Positions 1 to 6,243 of a stretch of 14,655 nt of DNA are shown here, in pieces; positions within the stretch are counted from its first letter, which is position 1; each line of letters opens with the position of its first letter. The DNA lies in assembly GCA_900545725.1 (NCBI GenBank), contig URAI01000061.1, positions 1-14,655 on the forward strand, in the 5' to 3' direction. The notes under the pieces are model-generated. The model ran no database searches. It worked only from the letters and a program-made list of their open reading frames with translations, and was not told the DNA's origin. A program made the translations under genes and the position numbers. Source of the stretch: an uncultured Eubacterium sp. (GTDB taxonomy: Bacteria; Bacillota; Clostridia; Lachnospirales; Lachnospiraceae).

Positions 1-564
1 ATTGTCACTTCCGATTGTAATGCCTATACTCTTCAACAATGACCGATTTGCCTTTGTATAGCTTACCATGGAAGATGCATTTCTTAATACGCTGTTATCG
101 TCAGACTTACCCGTCTTTTCTACCAGCGAATTATAATTGGAAACAAAGTCTGATACAGCTTTATAAATCGCATCGGTATCATATTCCTTTGTGGTATTGC
201 CTTCTTTATCCGTTACACTCTTTTTCTCCCAGAGGGCCGGCTTCTTTAAATCAGATACGGAATCCACCACATCGGCCGCTTTATCACGGACTGCTGCGCC
301 GTTTAACTTCTGTGATGCCGTATCCGTCGTTGTGTCTTTCTTATTGGTCTTATCCGCCGTTGTGCCGTCATTGTCCTCTTTTTCATAATAAGACTTTAAC
401 AGCTTGTGATAAGAGCCATTCCGGATTGATGATAATGTGGATAAATCAATCCCTGAAAATGCGTAACCCTGACTGCCAAAAATACTGTTGCTTTTTCTGG
501 TCGTTAAACCGGATGAAAGCAGCATATTAATGGACTCTGAATTATAAAATGAAATAGATGACAT
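1..564 (-). CDS. FliD-like flagellar cap / hook-associated protein, partial (3' end outside the window)
   Basis: An open frame of 188 codons runs from ATG at 564 off the left edge with no stop. A very strong Shine-Dalgarno (AAGGAAGGTGG at about 570-580) fixes the start. The N-terminus (MSSISFYNSESINMLL) has no signal peptide. Residues about 66-90 are a charged Asp/Thr/Lys-rich linker. Residues about 140-188 (SDFVSNYNSLVEKTG... then LKSIGITIGSDN) resemble the C-terminal domain of FliD, in which an 'FV..YN.L' helix is followed some 40 residues later by an 'iGIt' segment. Canonical FliD has a longer N-terminal region, so this may be a divergent paralogue or another filament-associated protein. 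Hand counting gives about 48% G+C for 241-360, versus about one third in neighbouring genes. It lies downstream of the carrier-protein gene but has its own promoter. Family assignment is moderate; the reading frame is secure. Confidence 0.6.
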   Translation of the reverse strand, partial: MSSISFYNSESINMLLSSGLTTRKSNSIFGSQGYAFSGIDLSTLSSIRNGSYHKLLKSYYEKEDNDGTTADKTNKKDTTTDTASQKLNGAAVRDKAADVVDSVSDLKKPALWEKKSVTDKEGNTTKEYDTDAIYKAVSDFVSNYNSLVEKTGKSDDNSVLRNASSMVSYTKANRSLLKSIGITIGSDN

Positions 565-611
565 ACAAACCACCTTCCTTAAAAATACCCTTGGACTGCT
601 CCTATATCAAT

Positions 612-639
612 ATTATAACACACATTTTCAAGATATCAA
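612..639 (-). promoter_or_regulatory. Predicted sigma-A-type promoter for the FliD-like gene
   Basis: On the minus strand, TTGATA (634-639) is followed after 16 bp by a perfect TATAAT (612-617). It sits between the carrier-protein stop and the FliD-like start and leaves a leader of roughly 40 nt before the ATG at 564. No terminator hairpin is visible between the two genes, so some read-through is possible. No sigma-28-like flagellar promoter was seen. Confidence 0.55.
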
Positions 640-651
640 ATAAAATTAATC

Positions 652-879
652 TTAAAGATCCTGAAGCCTCTGAATCATATCCCACATTGCTTCTGCAGAA
701 TTAAAATTTTCCGGAACAATATCTGCCGGTGTGATATCGATATCAAATGTATCGTTTAATTCACCAACAATAGATACAATATCAAAAGAATCTAAAATCC
801 CGTCATCAATAAGTGTATCACATGTTTCAAAATCTACATCTGCATTAACCTCTGTTAAAATTTCCATTAACTGATCCAT
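652..879 (-). CDS. Stand-alone acyl/peptidyl carrier protein (DltC-like size)
   Basis: A 75-residue acidic protein. The phosphopantetheine attachment site is Ser31 in LIDDGILDSFDIVSIV, which matches the carrier-protein 'DS' motif at the start of helix 2. The following segment (GELNDTFDIDITPADIVPENFNSAEAMWDMIQRL) has the helix 2 to helix 4 pattern of D-alanyl and related small carrier proteins. Its role would be to hold an aminoacyl or acyl group as a thioester on a 4'-phosphopantetheine arm in the cytoplasm. It is the last gene of the set with the adenylating ligase (2423-3955) and the PLP decarboxylase (988-2232), which makes them its likely loading and processing enzymes. The ribosome binding site is modest (AAAGGTTAGG upstream of 879). 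It could be a D-alanyl carrier protein, but no dltB-like MBOAT transferase or dltD lies nearby. The carrier identity is firm; the cargo is unknown. Confidence 0.88.
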   Translation of the reverse strand: MDQLMEILTEVNADVDFETCDTLIDDGILDSFDIVSIVGELNDTFDIDITPADIVPENFNSAEAMWDMIQRLQDL

Positions 880-949
880 CTGTAAAACCTAACCTTTCTG
901 TTTTCAAATTCATTCCTTTTTTTACAGACCTGCTGTCTGTATCGAATTT

Positions 950-978
950 AAAATACAACACATCACTATGTTCGTCAA
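950..978 (-). promoter_or_regulatory. Possible promoter for the carrier-protein gene
   Basis: On the minus strand TTGACG (973-978) is followed after 17 bp by TATTTT (950-955). It lies just past the decarboxylase stop, about 70 nt upstream of the carrier-protein start. The -35 is near consensus and the -10 is weaker. If real, the carrier protein can be made in excess over its ligase and decarboxylase. Confidence 0.35.
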
Positions 979-987
979 GTACCTTTT

Positions 988-2232
988 TTATTTCCGTACC
1001 AGGCTCATCCGTGAATTTATTGTGTCCGATGCCAGGACATCCCTGTATACAACGGCTTTTTCCTTTTTTGAGTACGCCACAATCTTTGGCATTCTTCTGC
1101 TTAAAAACAGGTAAATTCCCTCTGTCACAGAATATGCACCTATATTATAAAATATTATCTTATCCTTCGGCTGTGGATTACCAATAGGAATATTCTTTAC
1201 AATCACATCTCCTACTGTGCATAATGAACCTACTATTGTCCATTTTTCCATATTCTCAGCAGTCTGTACAGCCTGTTTCTTTGCCATATCTACGCCGGCT
1301 GCTATAGTACCATCAGCTTTCACAAATGTGTATGCCGGTATCTTCATTGCCATAGCCTGTCCATAATAATTAATATGGTTAATTCCGCCATCAATAACAC
1401 AGTAATTCTGTCCCTTATTAGTCTTGACATCTGCTACCTCTGATACGAATATTCCACATGTGGCTGCCATATATCTTCCCATTTCAAGCGTTATCTCATA
1501 CTTATGCTTAATCTTATTAAGCTCTGTTGCAAATTCCTCAAGCATATCATAATTGTCATTGTATATATCTTCCCCAAAATAATTTACAGGAAGTCCCGGA
1601 CCATATTCTATCTCTTTTGTTATAAAGCCATATTTGTCCTTATACATATCACACAGCTCATCCATATGCTGTAATTCCTTTGCCATCTGGCTTACTTTCT
1701 TTTTTTGTGTTCCTGTATAACACTGTAAGCCGCATATATTGATATATTCATATTCTTTATGTGATGCAATAAGCTTTTCAAGTTCTTCTTCATCAAGACC
1801 GAACTGATTACCGCTTGTAAGTCTTAATAATACATTAATGCATTTCTTACGTTCTGTAGCACATTCATTCAACAGGTTGAACTGACTTACCGATTCTACC
1901 GTATACATCCCTACTCCGCCACAATCATCCATAACATGACATATATCATGTTTTTCCTTATTAACTCCTGAAAGAACTATTGTATTCATATCAACAGTCT
2001 CTCTTTCACAGATTGCAAACTCTCCCGGTGAACACACCTCAAACTTTGCTGCAAGTTCTTTCATGGCATGTACAAGAAAAGGATTAGCCTTCATGGCATA
2101 ACATAAATTCACATCCTCACCTAACACGCTCTGAAGCTTTTCCATTCTTTCTTTTAATACATCAAGATCAAATATATATGCAGGAGTTCCCTCTTTTCCT
2201 GCAATATCTATAATATCTGCTATTTCAAGCAT
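988..2232 (-). CDS. Fold-III PLP-dependent decarboxylase of the carrier-protein-associated type (BtrK / exosortase-A-associated-like)
   Basis: A 414-residue protein of the alanine-racemase-fold (fold III) decarboxylase superfamily. Numbering is from the preferred ATG at 2232, six bases after GGAG; an in-frame ATG at 2244 would add four residues. PLP-binding Lys48 sits in CYAMKANP, followed by CSPGEF. C-terminal landmarks are GSLCTVGDV (Cys338, Asp342) and NIGAYS (Tyr367). Several signatures differ from diaminopimelate decarboxylase: CYTGTQ replaces HxGSQ, YGPGLPVNY replaces the GGGL loop, and EMGRYMAATCG replaces EPGR. DGGINH followed by FLSRRMPKIV also resembles, from memory, the exosortase-A-associated decarboxylases. 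It lies between a DltA-like ligase and a carrier protein, like BtrK, which decarboxylates a carrier-bound glutamyl thioester. The inferred role is decarboxylation of a carrier-tethered or free amino acid. It could instead be a lysA paralogue, but motif loss and context argue against that. Confidence 0.8.
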   Translation of the reverse strand: MLEIADIIDIAGKEGTPAYIFDLDVLKERMEKLQSVLGEDVNLCYAMKANPFLVHAMKELAAKFEVCSPGEFAICERETVDMNTIVLSGVNKEKHDICHVMDDCGGVGMYTVESVSQFNLLNECATERKKCINVLLRLTSGNQFGLDEEELEKLIASHKEYEYINICGLQCYTGTQKKKVSQMAKELQHMDELCDMYKDKYGFITKEIEYGPGLPVNYFGEDIYNDNYDMLEEFATELNKIKHKYEITLEMGRYMAATCGIFVSEVADVKTNKGQNYCVIDGGINHINYYGQAMAMKIPAYTFVKADGTIAAGVDMAKKQAVQTAENMEKWTIVGSLCTVGDVIVKNIPIGNPQPKDKIIFYNIGAYSVTEGIYLFLSRRMPKIVAYSKKEKAVVYRDVLASDTINSRMSLVRK

Positions 2233-2422
2233 ATTTTTCTCCATTCCGCAGGCTTTTTTATAAATACTTTTAATAGATGTATTTAATATATGTTTTAATT
2301 GCGTAAAAACTACATTTTCTCCATCTATATCTGCATAACTGCATGTGTACCTGCCGCACAGACAGCCATAACATATCTATTGTCTTTTCAGCAGCAATCA
2401 GCCTGTTAATTTATAATACTTA

Positions 2423-3955
2423 TTAATTCTTAGCTGCATTATAATTATCCATAAGTACTTTTCTATCTATCTTACCATTTTTAGTAATAGGCATTGTAAC
2501 CTGTATAAATTCAGATGGTATCATAAACTTAGGGAGCTTTTGCATAAGTTCATGCATAATTGTCTTTTTATCTGTATCTCCCTCATAGAAGCCTAATATC
2601 TTATTGGCATCTTTATCAAATATACAGCAGGCTCTTAACACATTATCAATCGCATTAATTGCCATCTCTATCTCACCAAGTTCAATTCTGTGTCCCATAT
2701 GTTTAATCTGGAAATCTTTTCTTGATGAAAAACATAACTGTCCATCTTTATTATAATATCCCAAATCACCTGTTCTATATATTATCTCATTAAAATTATC
2801 ATTGAGAGGATTCTGTACAAATGCCTGATTAGTCTTTTCCCTGTTATTAAAATATCCAAGTGTTACTGCCGTACCTGATACACATATCTCGCCAGTTACA
2901 CCTTCTCGTGAAGAATCTATCAGCTTGTCATTATCATCAAGCAGGAATACTCTTTCGTTAGGAAATGCCTTACCCATAGGAAGTGTCTCATCTAATTCAT
3001 AATCCCTGTCTATAATATAATATGTGCAGTTACATGTAATCTCTGTCGGTCCATATACATTGACAAACATTGCATCCGGATACTGAGCTCTCCATGCATT
3101 AAGATGCTTAATTGGCATAACTTCACCCGAGAATATAACCTTATTAATATAGGACGGTCTCTTATATTCAAATCCATTAAGCGTCGTTACTATACATAAG
3201 GCTGAAACTGCCCATATAAGTGTCGTTACCTTTCTCTCCTCAAGATAGTCTAACAGCTTGGCAGGAAACGAAAACATCTGTTTTGGTATTATCTGCATGG
3301 TAGCACCTGTGCTTAATGTTGAATAGATATCCTTTACGGATACATCAAAATCAAATGGCGCCTGATTACCTATTATATCTTTATCTGTTATATTAAATGT
3401 CGATGTAAAGCAGTCTATAAAATCTATAACTGAACGATGATTTACAATCACTCCCTTAGGAACCCCCGTTGAGCCTGATGTAAATATAGAATACAATGGA
3501 TCTATGTCGAGTGACTGCTGTCTGATATCATCAAGCTTCTTTTCTTCATCAGATGTAACTTCATGTGACAAAAGTTCTTCCACACTTACAACCGCGCCTT
3601 TAAATCCAAGCTTAGCCTGTTTTTTAGCCGACTTTTCATTAACCACCATAAATGTTGCACCGAGAGTTTCAAGAATCATGTTAATTCTTTCTGCCGGATG
3701 TGATGGGTCTAACATTACATAGAAACAGCCTGCATTAACAGCTCCCATAAATACTGCCAGGGCTTCACAGCTTTTATCCATATATACCGGAACTGCCATG
3801 TGAGGCTGTGTCACAGATAAAAGACCTGCTCCGGCTCTCTTTGCTTTATCCTGTAATTCAGTATATGTATATGAATTATTCTGATCTGCAACAGCAGTCT
3901 TATCAGGATATTTTTCTACAGATATGTCTAAATAGTCCAATACATTCTTTAACAT
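2423..3955 (-). CDS. DltA-like amino-acid adenylating ligase (AMP-binding, ANL superfamily)
   Basis: A 510-residue stand-alone adenylation enzyme, the usual DltA length. It would activate an amino acid with ATP and transfer it to the carrier protein encoded at 652-879. All core motifs are visible: P-loop FTSGSTGVPKG (158-168), NQAPFDFDVSVKD (197-209) with the amine-binding Asp204, YGPTE (301-305), RTGDLG (394-399), GHRIELGEIE (421-430), and the catalytic Lys495 in NGKIDRK. NQAPFDFD..SVKDIY and FSGEV are close to DltA. However, the FCGE cysteine that in DltA contacts D-alanine is Ser276 here, and the pocket lining (WAVSALC) also differs. Hand alignment gives pocket residues D204, V205, K208, S251, I274, S276, V300, C308, N309, K495. 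The start is supported by AAAGGA upstream of ATG 3955. The substrate may therefore not be D-alanine. It is the first gene of the ligase-decarboxylase-carrier set. Confidence 0.88.
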   Translation of the reverse strand: MLKNVLDYLDISVEKYPDKTAVADQNNSYTYTELQDKAKRAGAGLLSVTQPHMAVPVYMDKSCEALAVFMGAVNAGCFYVMLDPSHPAERINMILETLGATFMVVNEKSAKKQAKLGFKGAVVSVEELLSHEVTSDEEKKLDDIRQQSLDIDPLYSIFTSGSTGVPKGVIVNHRSVIDFIDCFTSTFNITDKDIIGNQAPFDFDVSVKDIYSTLSTGATMQIIPKQMFSFPAKLLDYLEERKVTTLIWAVSALCIVTTLNGFEYKRPSYINKVIFSGEVMPIKHLNAWRAQYPDAMFVNVYGPTEITCNCTYYIIDRDYELDETLPMGKAFPNERVFLLDDNDKLIDSSREGVTGEICVSGTAVTLGYFNNREKTNQAFVQNPLNDNFNEIIYRTGDLGYYNKDGQLCFSSRKDFQIKHMGHRIELGEIEMAINAIDNVLRACCIFDKDANKILGFYEGDTDKKTIMHELMQKLPKFMIPSEFIQVTMPITKNGKIDRKVLMDNYNAAKN

Positions 3956-3985
3956 TATATATTCCTTTCATAATAATATATGTAA

Positions 3986-4013
3986 ACCGGTTGCTACCTT
4001 CTGTGCAACAGGT
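3986..4013 (-). promoter_or_regulatory. Leader hairpin upstream of the adenylating ligase
   Basis: ACCGGTTGC (3986-3994) and GCAACAGGT (4005-4013) form a 9-bp stem with one mismatch and a 10-nt loop. It lies about 30 nt upstream of the ligase start, inside its predicted leader. There is no U-tract, so it is more likely an RNA-stability or operator element than a terminator. Confidence 0.35.
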
Positions 4014-4052
4014 CATATATTTATTTTATAATGATAATTTTTCCATCATGTT

Positions 4053-4081
4053 ATTATAACCTTAAAATCCCAATAATACAA
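4053..4081 (-). promoter_or_regulatory. Predicted promoter for the ligase-decarboxylase-carrier cassette
   Basis: On the minus strand TTGTAT (4076-4081) is followed after 17 bp by a perfect TATAAT (4053-4058). Transcription would start near 4046, leaving a leader of about 90 nt containing the hairpin at 3986-4013. The divergent promoter of the plus-strand membrane protein has the same two hexamers and the same spacing. Confidence 0.6.
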
Positions 4082-4152
4082 CCATTTATTATATTTCCAT
4101 ATGAACAAGTAAACCTGTTTATCCGATACGGCCTGTATAATTTTATATCTGT

Positions 4153-4172
4153 TATACAAATGCATTTGTATA
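4153..4172. promoter_or_regulatory. Perfect 20-bp palindrome between divergent promoters (candidate operator)
   Basis: TATACAAATGCATTTGTATA is a perfect 20-bp palindrome. It lies 15 bp upstream of the plus-strand -35 at 4187 and about 70 bp from the minus-strand -35 at 4081. The rest of this 323-base gene-free stretch (3956-4278) is AT-rich and holds the two promoters, the ligase leader hairpin and a small hairpin before the membrane-protein ribosome binding site. The palindrome is the obvious candidate binding site for a dimeric regulator of either or both transcripts. Confidence 0.45.
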
Positions 4173-4186
4173 TAATAAAATATATA

Positions 4187-4215
4187 TTGTATACATGTTA
4201 TTGCTGATGTATAAT
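4187..4215 (+). promoter_or_regulatory. Predicted promoter for the small membrane protein
   Basis: TTGTAT (4187-4192), a 17-bp spacer and TATAAT (4210-4215). The leader contains a small stem-loop, CAGGT (4236-4240) with ACCTG (4248-4252), ending about 10 nt before the GGAGG ribosome binding site at 4262-4266. Confidence 0.6.
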
Positions 4216-4278
4216 AATATCTAAATTATTTATTGCAGGTAAAAAACACCTGTATGATTACGGAGGATTGATTGTATA

Positions 4279-4476
4279 ATGAATACATTTAAAAAGGTTA
4301 CAGCTCTTGCCATCGTCATATTGTGGATATTACTTATACTGACTACTCTTATTGTTGCATTTATTAATACAGAAACAGCGCGAACACTTCTTAAGGGACT
4401 TATAGTTATTGACATATGTCTGCCTGTTGTAGGATATGCCATAAGGCTTATGGCTCATCTGCTTTCTAAAAAATAA
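4279..4476 (+). CDS. Small two-helix membrane protein of unknown function
   Basis: I do not recognise this 65-residue protein. It has a short basic N-terminus (MNTFKK), a strongly hydrophobic segment at about residues 8-29, a polar turn with NTETARTLLK at about 30-39, a second hydrophobic segment at about 40-57, and a basic C-terminus ending LSKK. This predicts two transmembrane helices with both ends in the cytoplasm. A promoter at 4187-4215, GGAGG at 4262-4266 (about 12 nt from the ATG, slightly long) and a downstream terminator support it as a real gene on the opposite strand from its neighbours. It diverges from the adenylation/decarboxylase cassette across a palindrome-containing region, so shared regulation is possible but unproven. 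Confidence 0.65.
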   Translation: MNTFKKVTALAIVILWILLILTTLIVAFINTETARTLLKGLIVIDICLPVVGYAIRLMAHLLSKK

Positions 4477-4548
4477 ATTACAGCCTGCCAATACCTTAAC
4501 AAAAAGATAAAACAGGAATACACAAGAACAAAATTAAAAACTAAAACT

Positions 4549-4615
4549 AAAAGACACCGACGAGTGTATAATACGAAAATAAATTTCCGTATTACTCCAC
4601 TCTCCGGTGTCTTTT
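4549..4615. terminator. Bidirectional intrinsic terminator between the membrane protein gene and purA
   Basis: AAAAGACACCG (4549-4559) pairs perfectly with CGGTGTCTTTT (4605-4615). Inner arms AGTG/CACT and TAATACG/CGTATTA extend the stem toward a loop of about 12 nt. T-rich tracts follow the stem on both strands, fitting the convergent genes on either side. The remaining bases up to the purA stop are AT-rich, with nothing further recognised. Confidence 0.8.
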
Positions 4616-4750
4616 AATATATTATTTTATTATATCAGATTTATAATTATTCTGTTCATTCCCAAAATCAATAATTATAGGATAATATTATCGTATTAAC
4701 CGTATATAATATTAATCTTATATTTTTAATATAATCATTTATCGCATATA

Positions 4751-6046
4751 TTATTTAGAATATGAACTCTTTCTATGAATAATCTCATGTCTGCCAGGAC
4801 CATTAGATACCATAGTAATTGGAGCTTCGATTTCCTGCTCGATTGCTTCTATATAATTCCTACATTCAACAGGAAGATCCTCATACTTAGTAATTCCTCT
4901 GATGTCACACTTCCAGCCCGGAAGCTTCTTCCATACCGGCTTAGCCTTTTCAAGCTGTGGAGTTGTTGGGAAATCCTTAGTTACCTTTCCATCTATCTCA
5001 TAACCTACACACATAGGAATCTCATCTAAATATCCTAATACATCAATAACAGTAAGTGCAACTTCTGTTGTTCCCTGCATCTTTACACCATAACGTGTAG
5101 CAACAGCATCAAACCAGCCCATTCTTCTTGGACGGCCTGTTGTAGCACCAAATTCACCGCCATCACCACCACGGTGTCTTAATTCATCAGCTTCTTCGCC
5201 GAATATCTCACTTACAAATGCTCCGGCTCCTACTGCTGATGAGTATGCCTTAACAACTGTAACAACCTCCTGTATAGAGTTTGCAGGAATACCGGCACCG
5301 ATAGCACCAAAAGGTGCAAGCGTTGAAGATGATGTAACCATTGGATATATTCCGTGGTCAGGATCCTTTAATGAACCTAACTGGCCTTCTAAAAGAATCT
5401 TCTTACCTTCTTTAAGTGCCTCATGTAAAAACTTAGATGTGTCTGTAACATAAGGCTTAATCATCTCTTTATATTCCATAAGAGTATTAAATATATCTTC
5501 TTCCTTAAGAAGTGGCTGATGATAAAGATGCTCAAGCATAACATTCTTTAATGTTACAACATTCTTAATCTTATCCTTTAATTCATCCTCATCTCCGAAA
5601 AGTTCACATACCTGAAAACCAATCTTTGCATATTTATCTGAATAAAATGGTGCAATACCTGATTTAGTAGAACCAAATGACTTACCTGCAAGTCTTGCTT
5701 CTTCATATGTATCAAAATCTACATGATAAGGCATAAGTATCTGTGCCCTGTCAGATACTAATATCTTAGGCATTGGTACATTTCTATCTGTAAGACTCTT
5801 TAATTCATCTACAAGATAAGGAATATTAAGTGCAACACCATTACCGATTACACTTGTTGTATGATTGTAGAAAACGCCTGATGGCAGAAGATGAAGTGCA
5901 AACTTTCCATAATCATTAATTATAGTATGTCCTGCATTGCTTCCTCCCTGGAATCTTACGACTATATCTGATTCTTCAGCAAGCATATCTGTAATCTTAC
6001 CCTTACCTTCATCACCCCAGTTAGCGCCAACGATAGCTTTTACCAT
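4751..6046 (-). CDS. purA: Adenylosuccinate synthetase
   Basis: PurA condenses IMP and aspartate, using GTP, to adenylosuccinate, the first committed step from IMP to AMP in the cytoplasm. The 431-residue length is normal for the family. GANWGDEGKGKI near the N-terminus contains the GTP-binding loop and the catalytic Asp12. His40 in GGSNAGHTI is the second catalytic residue. GSTKSGIAPFYSDKYAK, SSSTLAPFGAIGAGIPA and the C-terminal VSNGPGRHE are also typical. The start is placed at ATG 6046 because GGAGGA lies six bases upstream and MVKAIVGANWGDEGKGK is the usual N-terminus; in-frame ATGs at 6058 and 6079 would add 4 or 11 unneeded residues. It is probably monocistronic, running from a divergent promoter at 6142-6170 to the terminator at 4549-4615. 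No purine riboswitch aptamer was recognised in the leader of about 90 nt. Confidence 0.97.
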   Translation of the reverse strand: MVKAIVGANWGDEGKGKITDMLAEESDIVVRFQGGSNAGHTIINDYGKFALHLLPSGVFYNHTTSVIGNGVALNIPYLVDELKSLTDRNVPMPKILVSDRAQILMPYHVDFDTYEEARLAGKSFGSTKSGIAPFYSDKYAKIGFQVCELFGDEDELKDKIKNVVTLKNVMLEHLYHQPLLKEEDIFNTLMEYKEMIKPYVTDTSKFLHEALKEGKKILLEGQLGSLKDPDHGIYPMVTSSSTLAPFGAIGAGIPANSIQEVVTVVKAYSSAVGAGAFVSEIFGEEADELRHRGGDGGEFGATTGRPRRMGWFDAVATRYGVKMQGTTEVALTVIDVLGYLDEIPMCVGYEIDGKVTKDFPTTPQLEKAKPVWKKLPGWKCDIRGITKYEDLPVECRNYIEAIEQEIEAPITMVSNGPGRHEIIHRKSSYSK

Positions 6047-6141
6047 AGTTTCCTCCATTCCGCCACCCACAGGCAGCATCTATAAACATGTATTCATATA
6101 ATCTGTTATAACAATTCTTTTTCATTGCCAGACCATACTTA

Positions 6142-6170
6142 TTTATAATAGCACACTTAAGTGTTTGCAA
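6142..6170 (-). promoter_or_regulatory. Predicted purA promoter with a palindrome in its spacer
   Basis: On the minus strand TTGCAA (6165-6170) is followed after 17 bp by TATAAA (6142-6147). The spacer contains the perfect 12-bp palindrome ACACTTAAGTGT (6153-6164), which sits where a repressor would block RNA polymerase. The -35 hexamer TTGCAA is itself palindromic and also serves the plus-strand promoter at 6165-6193. Confidence 0.55.
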
Positions 6171-6193
6171 TCAATCCTTAAAACATATATAAT
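6165..6193 (+). promoter_or_regulatory. Predicted promoter for the C39-like peptidase gene, sharing its -35 with purA
   Basis: TTGCAA (6165-6170), a 17-bp spacer and a perfect TATAAT (6188-6193) point at the gene starting at 6244. The same six bases read as TTGCAA on the other strand and form the purA -35, also with 17-bp spacing. Confidence 0.5.
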
Positions 6194-6243
6194 TAAAATA
6201 AATATGAAATAACGACAGAATGATTTAAAGGGATTTAATATTT

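Noticed and set aside
39..530. 163-codon plus-strand open frame
   Set aside because: It is antisense to the FliD-like gene, has no ribosome binding site, and its translation is low-complexity Leu/Ser/Pro/Tyr-rich, typical of an antisense shadow.
2245..2422. Short minus-strand frames between ligase and decarboxylase (for example about 34 codons beginning MLWLSVRQV)
   Set aside because: No Shine-Dalgarno sequence and no recognisable motif; the 190-bp gap looks like ordinary intergenic DNA. A decayed fourth gene cannot be excluded, but nothing supports it.
652..3955. Calling the cassette a dlt operon for teichoic-acid D-alanylation
   Set aside because: No dltB or dltD is present, a PLP decarboxylase sits between ligase and carrier genes, and the ligase pocket differs from DltA.
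4230..4442. 70-codon minus-strand frame opposite the small membrane protein
   Set aside because: It lacks a ribosome binding site and is antisense to the plus-strand gene, which has a promoter, GGAGG and a terminator.
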